Both the position numbers and the translations under genes were made by a program. Shown here one piece after another: positions 1 to 11,009 of a DNA stretch of 64,000 nucleotides (its first letter is position 1; each line of letters starts with the position of its first letter). The stretch lies in NCBI RefSeq assembly GCF_030532715.1, contig NZ_JAUNKO010000002.1, positions 381,413-445,412 of the forward strand. The letters run 5' to 3'. The stretch is from Corynebacterium sp. (lineage in GTDB: Bacteria; Actinomycetota; Actinomycetes; Mycobacteriales; Mycobacteriaceae). The notes under the pieces were generated by a model. That model was not told where the DNA came from. It searched no databases and saw nothing but the letters and a program-made list of their open reading frames with translations.

Positions 1-469
1 CTTGCCCTCGGTCATTCCGGGACTCAATATTTCGCCAAATGCGCGGGTGGGTATGCCCCTCGTGCTGGCGGTTTTCGGCTACCTAACCTTCATTTACGCC
101 GGCACCAAGCGGTACGGCTTTTTTAAGTACATGAAGTCTTCGGTAGTGATCCCGAACCTGCCGCCAGCGCTGCATTTGCTGGTGGTTCCGCTCGAGTTCT
201 TCTCGACGTTCATTATGCGACCGGCCACGCTGACCCTGCGTCTCATGGCCAATATGCTCGCTGGCCACATCATTCTTGTGCTGTTGTTCTCTGCCACCAA
301 CTTCTTCTTCTGGCAGCTGAATGGTTGGACGGCACTGTCCGGTGTGACCATCATCGCCGCGGTCGCGTTCACGCTTTTCGAACTTCTGGTCATTTTCCTG
401 CAGGCATATATTTTCTCTCTGCTGTCGGCCGTATACATCGAATTGTCGCTGCACGCTGACGAACACTGA
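1..469 (+). CDS. atpB: ATP synthase Fo subunit a (5' truncated)
   Basis: This is the C-terminal ~155 residues of the membrane subunit a, which forms the proton half-channels against the c ring. The reading frame is open to the left window edge, so the true start lies outside. Several hydrophobic helices are visible. The segment RPATLTLRLMANMLAGH carries the conserved arginine that faces the c-ring carboxylate. It is the first visible gene of an intact atpBEFHAGDC operon. The TTG at position 2 is simply the first possible start in the window and is not believed. Confidence 0.97.
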   Translation, partial: LPSVIPGLNISPNARVGMPLVLAVFGYLTFIYAGTKRYGFFKYMKSSVVIPNLPPALHLLVVPLEFFSTFIMRPATLTLRLMANMLAGHIILVLLFSATNFFFWQLNGWTALSGVTIIAAVAFTLFELLVIFLQAYIFSLLSAVYIELSLHADEH

Positions 470-557
470 CCCAGCCCGCCGAATGGCGGACCACAGTCAA
501 CCACAAATCCACACCAATTTTCGCCCAACGGCTTGCACGAGTCGCTTGGGCAGCTAG

Positions 558-818
<261 letters not shown>

Positions 819-838
819 GACACGAAAGCTGGAGACTC

Positions 839-1411
839 ATGACGAACGTCATTAACTACCTTGCGGCAGGAGGGGCGGAAACTCTTCCATTGGAAGAGCC
901 CATCAACCCGCTGCTGCCTGCTACGTACGACCTCGTCTGGTCCGTCATTCCGCTCCTCGTCGTCGGCGTCCTGTTCTGGAAGCTGATCCTTCCGGCGTTC
1001 CAGCAAGTACTCACCGAGCGTTCGGAACAGATTGCGGGTGGTATCAAGCGCGCTGAAACCGCACAGGCGGAAGCAAAGGCTGCGTTAGAGAAGTACAACG
1101 CCCAGCTTGCCGAGGCGCGCGTAGAGGCCGCTCAGATCCGCGAAGAAGCCCGCGACAAGGGCAAGCAGATCATTGAGGAAATGAAGGCCCAGGCCACTGA
1201 AGAAAGCAACCGTATCATCGAAGCTGGTGAAAAGCAGCTTGCCGCACAGCGTGAGCAGGTGGTGGCTGAGCTGCGCCGCGAGATGGGGCAGAACTCGATC
1301 AACTTGGCAGAGCGCCTGCTTGGGGAGCAACTCTCCGACAACGTCAAGCGTTCCGGCACGATCGATAGTTTCCTGACCGATCTCGACACCGTGAACAACG
1401 CAGGAAAGTGA
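839..1411 (+). CDS. atpF: ATP synthase Fo subunit b
   Basis: A 190-residue peripheral-stalk subunit. One membrane helix near residues 30-50 ([15 protein letters not shown]) is followed by a long charged Ala/Glu/Lys/Arg helix that should dimerise as a coiled coil and reach F1. The stop codon overlaps the GTG start of atpH (GTGA), suggesting translational coupling of the two stalk subunits. Confidence 0.97.
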   Translation: MTNVINYLAAGGAETLPLEEPINPLLPATYDLVWSVIPLLVVGVLFWKLILPAFQQVLTERSEQIAGGIKRAETAQAEAKAALEKYNAQLAEARVEAAQIREEARDKGKQIIEEMKAQATEESNRIIEAGEKQLAAQREQVVAELRREMGQNSINLAERLLGEQLSDNVKRSGTIDSFLTDLDTVNNAGK

Positions 1412-2235
1412 GCGACATGCACGCAGCGAGCCGCGAAGCACTGGCGAACGCAACGAGCATCCTTGACACCGCGTTGTCTGGGGGCACCAATGTAGTCGCT
1501 GTCGCCGCACAGACTGGTACCGAACTGTTCGACGTCGTCGAGGTCCTTGACGGTGACCGCGCCCTGCGTGTTGCTGTGGCTGATGCGTCAGCCGCACCCG
1601 AGCAGCGCTCTGGCCTGGTGACGGCAGTCTTCGGTGGGAAGGTGTCCGACACCACCCTCCGTGTCCTTGTCGACGCCGCGGCCCAGGTCTGGTCCACCCC
1701 GCGCGAACTGCGCACAGGCCTCGTCCAACTAGGCCGTCGCGCCCTATTGCGCGCAGCCGAAAAGCAGAACCAGTTGGCACAGGTCGAAGAGGAACTCTTC
1801 CGCTTCGGCCGCATCCTGGAAGGTGAAAAGCAACTGACCGGGCTGCTGGGGGACCGTAACGCAACCCCGGCCGCGAAGCGTCAACTGCTGGCCTCCGTGC
1901 TCTACGGCAAGGTGAACTCCATCACCGAAGCGTTAGCGCTTCAGGTCATTGGCCGACCCGACAGCAACCCCATCGACGATATGGCGAACCTTTCCGCAGC
2001 AGCTGCTGATCTGAACGGTAAGTCCGTTGCGCATGTGGTCAGCGCTGTCGAGCTGAATGAGGTACAGGAACAGGCACTGGCCCAAAAGCTGGGCCGCATT
2101 TACGGTCGAGAGATGAGCATCCACGCTGAGGTCGATCCCAGCCTCCTCGGTGGAATGGTCGTCCGCGTCGGCGATGAGGTTATTGACGGCAGCACCTCGG
2201 GCAAACTCGAGCGGCTGCGCAACCACCTTGTTTAA
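1408..2235 (+). CDS. atpH: ATP synthase F1 subunit delta
   Basis: A 275-residue delta subunit that joins the b stalk to the top of the alpha3beta3 head. It is clearly longer than the ~180 residues of proteobacterial delta, with an extra N-terminal helical part, as usual in actinobacteria. The C-terminal stretch [20 protein letters not shown] is the typical delta ending. The start is a GTG overlapping the atpF stop. In mycobacteria this subunit is fused to a b-like domain; here atpF and atpH remain separate. Confidence 0.95.
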   Translation: MSDMHAASREALANATSILDTALSGGTNVVAVAAQTGTELFDVVEVLDGDRALRVAVADASAAPEQRSGLVTAVFGGKVSDTTLRVLVDAAAQVWSTPRELRTGLVQLGRRALLRAAEKQNQLAQVEEELFRFGRILEGEKQLTGLLGDRNATPAAKRQLLASVLYGKVNSITEALALQVIGRPDSNPIDDMANLSAAAADLNGKSVAHVVSAVELNEVQEQALAQKLGRIYGREMSIHAEVDPSLLGGMVVRVGDEVIDGSTSGKLERLRNHLV

Positions 2236-2295
2236 GGCACGACTTACATCACTAGACAACAATTGCTGGAAGAAACAACCGAGAGCAGGAAGAAC

Positions 2296-3939
2296 ATGGC
2301 GGAGCTGACGATCTCCTCCGATGAGATCCGTAGCGCGATTGCGAACTACACCTCGAGCTACTCCCCGGAGGCCTCCCGCGAGGAGGTCGGCCTGGTCATT
2401 TCGGCAGCTGACGGTATTGCCCAAGTAACGGGATTGCCGTCGGTTATGGCGAATGAGCTCCTCGAGTTCCCGAACGGCGTCATTGGCGTCGCACAGAACC
2501 TTGACACCGACAAGATCGGTGTGGTGGTGCTGGGTAACTACGAGACTCTGAAAGAGGGCGACGAAGTTAAGCGGACAGGCGAGGTTCTGTCCATCCCGGT
2601 CGGAGATGCATTCCTCGGCCGCGTAATTAACCCCCTGGGCCAGCCCATCGACGGCCTGGGTGCTATTGAAAAAGAAGAAGACCGCGTACTGGAATTGCAG
2701 GCACCCTCGGTGTTGCAGCGTCAGCCCGTGGGCGAGCCGATGCAGACGGGCATCAAGGCTATCGACGCCATGACCCCCATCGGCCGTGGTCAGCGCCAGC
2801 TGATCATCGGTGACCGCAAGACCGGTAAAACCGCAGTCTGCCTGGACACGATCCTGAACCAGAAGTCCAACTGGGATTCTGGCGACCCCACCAAGCAGGT
2901 GCGCTGTATTTACGTAGCCATCGGCCAAAAGGGTTCCACCATCGCAGCGGTTCGCCGTACCCTCGAAGAGCACGGTGCGCTGGAGTACACCACCATTGTG
3001 GCGGCACCGGCTTCTGATTCCGCTGGCTTCAAGTGGTTGGCCCCGTTCGCCGGCGCTGCACTTGGCCAGCACTGGATGTACCAGGGCAAGCATGTGCTGG
3101 TTATTTACGATGACTTGACCAAGCAGGCCGAAGCATACCGCGCCATCTCCCTGCTGCTGCGTCGCCCGCCGGGCCGTGAAGCCTACCCCGGCGACGTGTT
3201 CTACCTGCACTCCCGTCTTCTGGAACGTGCCGCGAAGCTGTCGGACGACATGGGCGCTGGCTCCATGACCGCACTGCCGATCATTGAGACCAAGGCAAAT
3301 GACGTTTCCGCCTTTATTCCCACCAACGTGATCTCCATTACCGACGGCCAGGTGTTCCTCGAGTCGGACCTGTTCAACCAGGGTGTTCGCCCAGCTATCA
3401 ACGTGGGTGTTTCTGTCTCCCGCGTCGGTGGCGCCGCGCAAACCAAGGGCATGAAGAAGGTCTCCGGTTCCTTGCGTCTGGACCTCGCAGCGTACCGCGA
3501 CCTCGAAGCATTCGCCGCCTTCGCCTCCGATCTGGATCCCGCCTCGAAGGCGCAGCTCCAGCGCGGCCAGCGTCTGGTGGAATTGCTCAAGCAGCCGGAA
3601 AACAGCCCAATGTCTGTCGAAGACCAAATGGTGTCCATTTGGCTCGCCGGCGAAGGTGAATTCGATTCCGTTCCCGTCGAAGACATCCGCCGCTTCGAAT
3701 CCGAGTTGCACGAGTTCCTGCACGCCAACGCAGCTGCCGTATACGAGCAGATCGCGGGCGGCGCCGCCTTCTCTGAGGATTCGCAGAAAGCACTGCTTTC
3801 CGCAACCAACGATTTCAAGCACTCCTTCCAAACCACGGACGGTACGCCGGTGATCAACGAGCCCGAGGTCGACCCGTTGAAGGAAAACGAGTTGAAGAAG
3901 ACTCAGATCACGGTTTCCCGTAAGACCGCCAAGAAGTAG
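2296..3939 (+). CDS. atpA: ATP synthase F1 subunit alpha
   Basis: A 547-residue non-catalytic nucleotide-binding subunit. The Walker A motif GDRKTGKT is at about residues 172-179, and the alpha signature [14 protein letters not shown] is present. I chose the ATG at 2296 because GAGCAGGAAG lies just upstream and the protein then begins [11 protein letters not shown], as in relatives. An in-frame upstream start at 2263 would add 11 unlikely residues. It sits centrally in the atp operon. Confidence 0.97.
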   Translation: MAELTISSDEIRSAIANYTSSYSPEASREEVGLVISAADGIAQVTGLPSVMANELLEFPNGVIGVAQNLDTDKIGVVVLGNYETLKEGDEVKRTGEVLSIPVGDAFLGRVINPLGQPIDGLGAIEKEEDRVLELQAPSVLQRQPVGEPMQTGIKAIDAMTPIGRGQRQLIIGDRKTGKTAVCLDTILNQKSNWDSGDPTKQVRCIYVAIGQKGSTIAAVRRTLEEHGALEYTTIVAAPASDSAGFKWLAPFAGAALGQHWMYQGKHVLVIYDDLTKQAEAYRAISLLLRRPPGREAYPGDVFYLHSRLLERAAKLSDDMGAGSMTALPIIETKANDVSAFIPTNVISITDGQVFLESDLFNQGVRPAINVGVSVSRVGGAAQTKGMKKVSGSLRLDLAAYRDLEAFAAFASDLDPASKAQLQRGQRLVELLKQPENSPMSVEDQMVSIWLAGEGEFDSVPVEDIRRFESELHEFLHANAAAVYEQIAGGAAFSEDSQKALLSATNDFKHSFQTTDGTPVINEPEVDPLKENELKKTQITVSRKTAKK

Positions 3940-3991
3940 GGCTGTGACAAGCACTATGACCGTCCAAGGAAAAGAAGGGAGGCGATGATTC

Positions 3992-4969
3992 ATGGCAAAT
4001 CTTCGCGAATTGCGTAACCGCATCAAGTCGGTGAACTCAACCAAGAAGATCACCAAAGCCCAGGAACTGATCGCCACCTCGCGAATCACCAAGGCCCAAG
4101 CACGGGTCGAGGCTTCGCTTCCGTACGCCAACGAGATCCACGATGTGATCGAACGTTTGGCGTCCGCAAGCTCCCTTGATCACCCGATGCTTCGCGAGCG
4201 CGAAAACGCACAACGCGCCGCAATCTTGGTGGTTTCGAGTGACCGCGGTATGGCTGGTGGCTACAACTACAACGTCTTTAAGAAGACCACTGAGCTGAAA
4301 AACCTCCTTGAGGAAAAAGGCTACGACGTAGTCATCTACGTTGCCGGAAACAAGGGTGTCGGCTACTACAAGTTCCGCGGTGAAGAAATCGCGGGGCAGT
4401 GGACCGGCTTTTCCCAAAATCCCGGCTACAAAGAGACGCACAATTTGCGCCGCCACTTGATTGACGCCTTCATCGCTGGTTCCACCGGTACCGCAAAATA
4501 CCGTGACGGACTCAACGTTGACGAAGGCGAAACAATCCAAGGATTCGACCAGCTGCATGTGGTGTACACGGAGTTTGAGTCTATGCTGACCCAAACTGCC
4601 CGGGCCCACCAAGTGCTCCCCATCGAACCGATCATTGAGCTCGATGAGATGGAAATGGGCGACGGCATTCTCGACGACAAGGGCGAAGTCTCCCCGGACT
4701 ACGAGTTCGAGCCAGACGCAGACACCCTGCTCGCCGCGCTGCTGCCGCAGTACGTTTCCCGCAGCCTGTTTGCGATGCTGCTCGAGGCGGCCGCCTCCGA
4801 ATCTGCCTCCCGCCGCAATGCCATGAAGTCTGCCACCGATAACGCGACCGCGTTGGTGAAAGACTTGTCTCGCGTGGCCAACCAAGCCCGCCAGGCACAG
4901 ATTACCCAGGAAATCACAGAGATCGTCGGTGGCGCCGGAGCGCTCGCCGAAAGCGGAGAAAGTGACTAG
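3992..4969 (+). CDS. atpG: ATP synthase F1 subunit gamma
   Basis: A 325-residue central rotor shaft subunit. The N-terminal helix (MANLRELRNRIKSVNSTKKITKAQ) and the C-terminal helix with NATALVKDLS are the parts that form the coiled coil inside alpha3beta3. The acidic insertion near residues 210-240 fits the longer actinobacterial gamma. It is followed after 3 bp by atpD. Confidence 0.97.
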   Translation: MANLRELRNRIKSVNSTKKITKAQELIATSRITKAQARVEASLPYANEIHDVIERLASASSLDHPMLRERENAQRAAILVVSSDRGMAGGYNYNVFKKTTELKNLLEEKGYDVVIYVAGNKGVGYYKFRGEEIAGQWTGFSQNPGYKETHNLRRHLIDAFIAGSTGTAKYRDGLNVDEGETIQGFDQLHVVYTEFESMLTQTARAHQVLPIEPIIELDEMEMGDGILDDKGEVSPDYEFEPDADTLLAALLPQYVSRSLFAMLLEAAASESASRRNAMKSATDNATALVKDLSRVANQARQAQITQEITEIVGGAGALAESGESD

Positions 4970-6418
<1,449 letters not shown>

Positions 6419-6431
6419 AGGGGCGAGACAC

Positions 6432-6803
6432 ATGGCTGAAATCACCGCTGAATTGGTCTCCGTGGAACGTCCGTTGTGGTCTGGCAAGGCCACCATCGTT
6501 ACGGCCCAGACCACCGAGGGTGAGATCGGCGTGCTGCCCGGCCACGAGCCCATGCTTGGCCAATTGGCCGAAAACGGCGTAGTGGTCATCCGTCCCGTCG
6601 ACGGCGATAAACTCGTCGCCGCCGCTCCGGGTGGTTTCCTTTCCATTTCCAAGGACAAGGTGACCATTCTGGCCCACTATGCAGTGTGGGCCAGTGAAGT
6701 GGATGCTGCTGCAGCTGAGGCGAACCTGACGTCGGACGATCCCGAAGTCAAGGCTCGTGCCGAAGCTGAACTGCGCGCATTACGCCGCGAAAAGGAGGCC
6801 TAA
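6432..6803 (+). CDS. atpC: ATP synthase F1 subunit epsilon
   Basis: A 123-residue epsilon subunit: an N-terminal beta sandwich ([29 protein letters not shown]) and a short charged C-terminal helix ([13 protein letters not shown]) that can inhibit rotation. It is the last gene of the operon. A strong hairpin terminator lies about 40 nt after its stop. Confidence 0.96.
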   Translation: MAEITAELVSVERPLWSGKATIVTAQTTEGEIGVLPGHEPMLGQLAENGVVVIRPVDGDKLVAAAPGGFLSISKDKVTILAHYAVWASEVDAAAAEANLTSDDPEVKARAEAELRALRREKEA

Positions 6804-6845
6804 GGGCTTCTTGTAGGCACACCCGTCTGCTTTCTGCTTACTTTT

Positions 6846-6873
6846 AGGGCCACCCGCATTTGCGGGTGGCCCT
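6846..6873 (+). terminator. Rho-independent terminator of the atp operon
   Basis: A perfect 13-bp inverted repeat, AGGGCCACCCGCA then TGCGGGTGGCCCT, closes on a tiny loop. It is followed by TTGTG and preceded by CTTTT. It lies 42 nt after atpC. Confidence 0.9.
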
Positions 6874-6962
6874 TTGTGTACAAAAGCATAGGCACTCTAT
6901 TATTCGCCCCCGCTTAAGCAGGATGTTCGATAAGAGGCACATGTGCAGCTCAGCCCGGAATA

Positions 6963-6989
6963 TTGTTGCTTGTGCACAAGGGGTATGAT
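6963..6989 (+). promoter_or_regulatory. Candidate promoter for the DUF2550 gene
   Basis: TATGAT at 6984-6989 is a good -10 box. TTGTTG at 6963-6968 is a possible -35 with a short 15-bp spacer. A GGTGGC/GCCACC hairpin follows in the presumed 5' leader. The assignment is by sequence match only. Confidence 0.35.
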
Positions 6990-7050
6990 GATTCAAAAAT
7001 ACTGCGGTGGCAGGTGGGAGGCTCGCCACCGCTAGTCAGATTGGTGGTGT

Positions 7051-7521
7051 GTGCGCGTGGAATATTTTTGGTATGGCCTCGTAATCGTGGCCGCGACGGT
7101 GGTGATGCTTGCCGTGTGGCGCTTTTACATGCTGCGTAGTAGTGGCAGCCTTGTCATCTTACGCAGCATGCCAGCCCAAGGGGCGCACGGCTGGCGCCAC
7201 GGTTTGATCCGCTATAACGGCGCCTATGTGGAGTATTACAAGCTTCGTTCGTTGTCACCTGTGGCCAATATTGCAATTGATCGTCAACACACCAATCTCA
7301 TTCACAGCCGTCAGCCCACCTCCCACGAGTCGGAGTTTATGGAACCCGGCACCAAGATCGTAGACATTCTCGTCGGCGACACTGAGTTCGAAATCGCGAT
7401 GGATTCCCGCAGTGAAATGGCCTTTACGGCGTGGTTAGAATCAGCCCCAAGTGCGCGGCTGGAGCGGGCGGATCCCAGGGAGGCGATTCGTCACCTCACC
7501 CAAAAGCGAAATGCTACTTAA
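7051..7521 (+). CDS. DUF2550 single-pass membrane protein
   Basis: A 156-residue protein with one N-terminal membrane helix at about residues 7-25 and a soluble, probably beta-rich cytoplasmic domain. It matches the DUF2550 family that follows atpC in corynebacteria and mycobacteria. The function is unknown. The start is a GTG; no strong Shine-Dalgarno site is visible. It is separated from the atp operon by a terminator and has its own possible promoter, so it is probably not part of the ATP synthase transcript. Confidence 0.8.
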   Translation: MRVEYFWYGLVIVAATVVMLAVWRFYMLRSSGSLVILRSMPAQGAHGWRHGLIRYNGAYVEYYKLRSLSPVANIAIDRQHTNLIHSRQPTSHESEFMEPGTKIVDILVGDTEFEIAMDSRSEMAFTAWLESAPSARLERADPREAIRHLTQKRNAT

Positions 7522-7529
7522 CCTTGGGC

Positions 7530-7535
7530 TACAGT
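7530..7535 (+). promoter_or_regulatory. -10 box for possibly leaderless nucS
   Basis: TACAGT ends 6 nt before the nucS ATG. A GAGGA sequence is also present, so either leaderless or short-leader initiation is possible. Confidence 0.4.
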
Positions 7536-7541
7536 TGAGGA

Positions 7542-8234
7542 ATGCGTCTCGTCATTGCTCGGTGTTCTGTTGATTATGTTGGCCGTTTGGAAGCTCATTT
7601 GCCCATGGCGGACCGGTTGCTCATGGTCAAAGCCGATGGTTCGGTATCCATTCACGCGGATGATCGCGCGTACAAGCCATTGAATTGGATGACCCCGCCC
7701 TGCACGCTAAACGAGCAGGAGATTCGAACTGAAGACGGGGAGGCGTTGGGCGTTCGCTTGTGGGTTGTGGAGAATAAGAAGGGCGAGCAGCTGCGCATCA
7801 CCATTGAGGCGGTGCATTCGGACTTTTATTACGATTTCGGCGAGGACCCCGGCCTTGTCAAGGATGGTGTGGAGTCCCACCTGCAGGAATTGCTTGCGGA
7901 GCATATTGAAACGTTGGGGGAGGGGTATAGCCTCATTCGCCGCGAGTACCCGACTGCAATTGGGCCGGTGGATATTTTGTGCCGGGATGCTGCCGGCGTG
8001 ACTGTCGCGGTGGAAATCAAACGCCGCGGGGGTATCGACGGCGTGGAACAGCTTTCGCGTTACTTGGACCTACTCAACCGGGACGAGTTGTTAAGCCCGG
8101 TGCAGGGGGTGTTTGCAGCCCAGGAGATTAAGCCGCAGGCCCGGACTCTTGCGGAGGATCGTGGTATTCGCTGCGTCACCTTGGATTACCAGGCATTACG
8201 GGGCATCGAGTCGGACGAGTTGCGGTTGTTTTAA
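7542..8234 (+). CDS. nucS: Endonuclease NucS/EndoMS (mismatch-specific)
   Basis: A 230-residue protein matching actinobacterial NucS, which cuts both strands at mismatches and replaces MutS/MutL repair in this phylum. The N-terminal DNA-binding half begins [16 protein letters not shown]. The C-terminal nuclease half shows GPVDILCRD and VAVEIKRRG, the acidic-Lys restriction-like catalytic core. The final residues ELRLF resemble the family's sliding-clamp contact. Its stop overlaps the next start (TAATG). The position after atpC and DUF2550 fits mycobacterial synteny. Confidence 0.93.
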   Translation: MRLVIARCSVDYVGRLEAHLPMADRLLMVKADGSVSIHADDRAYKPLNWMTPPCTLNEQEIRTEDGEALGVRLWVVENKKGEQLRITIEAVHSDFYYDFGEDPGLVKDGVESHLQELLAEHIETLGEGYSLIRREYPTAIGPVDILCRDAAGVTVAVEIKRRGGIDGVEQLSRYLDLLNRDELLSPVQGVFAAQEIKPQARTLAEDRGIRCVTLDYQALRGIESDELRLF

Positions 8235-8515
8235 TGCCGCGCCGCAACCATCGCAAAGAGCATAAAAAACCACCGCGGGCGTTGCCTCGCGATGGGGCTG
8301 GTTTCTTTGGTACGCAGGTGCAGCCGGGGCCCAGCTGGACCTTCGGCGCCCCCTACCTAGTGCGGCGCATGGGGGCCGCGGCCGCAACGAAGTTTTATGT
8401 GTGCCCAGGGTGCAACCAGAACATTCCACCGGGGGTGTCACACGTGGTGGCGTGGCCTACGGATCGTGCCGACGAGCGTCGGCATTGGCACGCCCCCTGT
8501 TGGGAGCGCCGCTAA
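8234..8515 (+). CDS. Small actinobacterial protein with putative zinc site
   Basis: A 93-residue basic protein. The N-terminus is very rich in His, Lys and Arg. The C-terminal half has the pattern CPGCNQ...H...HWHAPCWERR, which looks like a Cys/His metal-binding cluster. The start overlaps the nucS stop, so the two are translationally coupled and may act together, for example in nucleic-acid binding. I recognise it only as a conserved uncharacterised actinobacterial protein; any role with NucS is inference from position. Confidence 0.7.
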   Translation: MPRRNHRKEHKKPPRALPRDGAGFFGTQVQPGPSWTFGAPYLVRRMGAAAATKFYVCPGCNQNIPPGVSHVVAWPTDRADERRHWHAPCWERR

Positions 8516-8528
8516 CCACGCCGCTGAA

Positions 8529-8984
8529 TTACTCGACCGGTTGGGTGATTTCCAGCAGTACGCCCCCAGCATCCTTTGGGTGCACAAAGTTAATGCGAGC
8601 GCCACCGGTGCCGGTTTTCGGCTCTGGGTACAGCAGGCGGGTGCCCAGGCCGCGGAGGTGCTCGCTCAGCGCGTCGATATCGTTGGTGCGCACACACATT
8701 TGCTGCAGGCCGGGGCCCTTCTTGTCGATGAACTTCGCGATAGTGGAATCCTCGTTGAGGGGCGCCAGCAGCTGGATGAGCCCGTCGCGCTTCGTGGCGT
8801 CTTTCGGGCCGATCATAGCTTCGACAACGCCTTGTTCTTCGTTGGTTTCCTGGTGGTGATTCACCCAGCCGAAGTTGGAGCGGTAGAACTCAACCGCGGC
8901 GTCGAGATCCGGCACGGCGATGCCGACATGGTCGAGGCAGACAACGTACTCGTGGGGAATATCAATGCTGGAAAAATCGCTCAT
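8529..8984 (-). CDS. mce: Methylmalonyl-CoA epimerase (VOC family)
   Basis: A 151-residue vicinal-oxygen-chelate protein predicted to interconvert the (R) and (S) forms of methylmalonyl-CoA. The N-terminal motif [18 protein letters not shown] supplies a metal-binding His, and the final strand VLLEITQPV supplies a Glu. The segment [11 protein letters not shown] lacks the HH seen in many family members but resembles the mycobacterial relative. I chose the ATG at 8984 because [14 protein letters not shown] is a natural N-terminus and a -10 box precedes it by 7 nt. The longer frame upstream is antisense to the next gene. Confidence 0.85.
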   Translation of the reverse strand: MSDFSSIDIPHEYVVCLDHVGIAVPDLDAAVEFYRSNFGWVNHHQETNEEQGVVEAMIGPKDATKRDGLIQLLAPLNEDSTIAKFIDKKGPGLQQMCVRTNDIDALSEHLRGLGTRLLYPEPKTGTGGARINFVHPKDAGGVLLEITQPVE

Positions 8985-8991
8985 AACCACA

Positions 8992-8997
8992 AGTGTA
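8992..8997 (-). promoter_or_regulatory. -10 box for leaderless mce
   Basis: TACACT on the minus strand lies exactly 7 nt before the ATG at 8984, so transcription would start at the start codon. Confidence 0.5.
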
Positions 8998-9051
8998 GAC
9001 CTCTCCGTAGCCCGCGCGCAGGGGAAATGTTGCCGCGGTATCCTCGTGGGC

Positions 9052-9348
9052 ATGATCGTTGCCTTTTCTGTAGCCCCCACGGAAGTACCGAACTCGCATG
9101 CGGAAATGTCAGAGGCGGTGGCGGCTGCCGTGCGGGTGGTGCGTGACTCCGGCCTGCCCAACGAAACCAACGCCATGTTTACGCTCATCGAGGGGGAGTG
9201 GAACGAGGTCATGGACGTTGTGCGGCGCGCCACCGAAGCCGTGCTTGAGGTTTCCCCACGCGTGAGCCTTGTGCTCAAGGCGGACATTCGCCCGGGCTAT
9301 ACGGGGCAAATGACCCAGAAGGTAGCATCGTTGGAGCGGCACCTGTAG
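9052..9348 (+). CDS. MTH1187/YkoF-type thiamine-binding domain protein
   Basis: A 98-residue protein of the MTH1187 family (old DUF77). It begins [11 protein letters not shown] and contains [18 protein letters not shown] and [12 protein letters not shown], typical of this ferredoxin-like fold. Family members are thought to bind thiamine-like or similar small ligands as oligomers. The cellular role here is unknown. It diverges from mce and precedes the thioredoxin-like gene by 65 bp. Confidence 0.75.
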   Translation: MIVAFSVAPTEVPNSHAEMSEAVAAAVRVVRDSGLPNETNAMFTLIEGEWNEVMDVVRRATEAVLEVSPRVSLVLKADIRPGYTGQMTQKVASLERHL

Positions 9349-9413
9349 TGGGCGCTGATACCATCGCTGAAAAGAACATTGAGTTGCAACAAGAGTTTTG
9401 GAAGGCGTGACAA

Positions 9414-10298
9414 GTGACAACTCCCGACCGTTTTGTTGGTGGTGCCATCGACCTTGGCGAGGTGAAAGCGCGTGCGGAAGCCCGCGCACAACGGCCGCCG
9501 GAAGGTGGGGTGCCGCCCGTGGTGACGGTGACTGCCGCGAATTTCGAGCAGGAGGTGGTGCGCCGCTCGCTGCAGGTGCCCGTGATTGTGCAGCTGGGTT
9601 CCGCCCGCAGCGAGCAGTCCGAGCAGCTCCGTGCTGATTTGGCAACCTTGGCCTCGCAAGCGGGTTTGCATTGGATTTTTGCCTACGCCGACGTCGACAC
9701 CACCCCGGAAATTGCTCAAGCATTCGGGGTTACGGGTGTGCCGACGGTCGTGGCCCTCGCCGACGGCCGACCGCTCGCCGATTTCCAGGGCGGTCAACCA
9801 ATGGAGGCGCTGCAACAATGGACTGCCGCCGTCGTTTCCGCAGTCGCGGGACAGCTTCCCGGTATCGCCAACGCTGAGGAACAGGCGCCGCCCGCCGACC
9901 CGCGTTTCGACGCCGCGACCGACGCCCTCAACGCCGGTGATTTCGCCGCCGCTATCGCCGTCTATGACGATATTTTGGCCCACGAGCCCGCCAATGAACA
10001 GGCTAAATCGGCCCGATTGCAAGCGATCTTTCTTGGTAGGTTGGCGGAGTCCGGCGGTGCCGGGGACGCGGTGGAGTTGGCCGACGCGGACTTGAGCGAT
10101 GTCGATAAGCAGTTTGCGGCCGCGGATGCGGAAATCGCCGCTGGAAACGTCGACGCTGCGTTCGATCGTTTAATTGGTGCGCTGCCCCGCGACAAGGAAC
10201 GCGTGCGCGCACGTCTGATCGAACTTTTCGCCCTGTTCGATGCGAGTGACCCCCGCGTGGTGGCGGCTCGAGGGCGTATGGCGAGTGTGCTGTTCTGA
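9414..10298 (+). CDS. YbbN-like thioredoxin-fold/TPR protein without CXXC
   Basis: A 294-residue cytosolic protein. Residues about 35-145 form a thioredoxin fold (VTAANFEQEVVRRS, cis-Pro region TGVPTVVAL). Residues about 160-290 are TPR-like helices (DALNAGDFAAAIAVYDDIL). Where a thioredoxin has CGPC, this protein has SARS, so it cannot act as a dithiol reductase. That fits the co-chaperone/holdase type (YbbN/CnoX). The start is a GTG; the stop overlaps the next ATG. Its position before glgB matches the mycobacterial order. Confidence 0.85.
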   Translation: MTTPDRFVGGAIDLGEVKARAEARAQRPPEGGVPPVVTVTAANFEQEVVRRSLQVPVIVQLGSARSEQSEQLRADLATLASQAGLHWIFAYADVDTTPEIAQAFGVTGVPTVVALADGRPLADFQGGQPMEALQQWTAAVVSAVAGQLPGIANAEEQAPPADPRFDAATDALNAGDFAAAIAVYDDILAHEPANEQAKSARLQAIFLGRLAESGGAGDAVELADADLSDVDKQFAAADAEIAAGNVDAAFDRLIGALPRDKERVRARLIELFALFDASDPRVVAARGRMASVLF

Positions 10299-10987
10299 TG
10301 CGCGACATCGCCGGGCGCGACGTCGCCTACATGTTCGGCTTGGGGTTTGTGGTGCCGCTCATCGTTGGTGTTGCCGGGATGCTCGCGCACCTGCTGTTGC
10401 ACAACGTGGTGTGGTCGATACTCGGGGTGAGTGTGGCCATGATCATCGTGGCGCTTGTTGTGTGGAGTTTCGCGCGCCGCGGCTGGACACGCCACGACTT
10501 CGGCTTTCAACCCCTCGGCCCGCGCGGCTGGCATCTAGTTTGGCAAATCCCCGCCGGCCTCATCGTTTCACTGGTCATCGCCGCTACAGTCGGCGCAATC
10601 CTGAACCTTCAACCCGAACAAGAACAACCCTCCACCGGGCTGGAATCCTTCATCCCGCCGGATAACATACTGCTCGGTTACATCGTCGTCTTCTTTTTCG
10701 CCGTCATCGCGGGCCCCATCTGGGAAGAGCTCGTCTTCCGCCGATTTATCATGGGCTGGCTAGACTACCGATGGAACAAACCAGCGATCTCCATCGGGGT
10801 CAGCGCGTTATTGTTCGCCGCGATCCACATGGTGCCAGCAATCGTAGTATGGACCTTCCTCCTAGGCGTGTGGGGCGCCGTTCTCGTGCGCTGGCACCGC
10901 TCCCTCTGGGCTGGTGTGGCCTACCACGTGTTCAATAACTTTCTGGTCACCGTGGGGATGGGCATCGCACTGTTGACGGCAGCCTAG
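10298..10987 (+). CDS. CPBP-family intramembrane metalloprotease
   Basis: A 229-residue polytopic membrane protein with about seven hydrophobic helices. The CPBP/Abi signature is complete: PIWEELVFRR (EExxxR), SALLFAAIHM (FxxxH) and YHVFNNF (HxxxN). Members cleave membrane substrates or protect against self-made peptides; the target here is unknown. It overlaps the preceding stop by one base, so it is co-translated with the YbbN-like gene. Confidence 0.85.
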   Translation: MRDIAGRDVAYMFGLGFVVPLIVGVAGMLAHLLLHNVVWSILGVSVAMIIVALVVWSFARRGWTRHDFGFQPLGPRGWHLVWQIPAGLIVSLVIAATVGAILNLQPEQEQPSTGLESFIPPDNILLGYIVVFFFAVIAGPIWEELVFRRFIMGWLDYRWNKPAISIGVSALLFAAIHMVPAIVVWTFLLGVWGAVLVRWHRSLWAGVAYHVFNNFLVTVGMGIALLTAA

Positions 10988-11009
10988 CCCATCGGCGGCG
11001 AGGGGGAAT

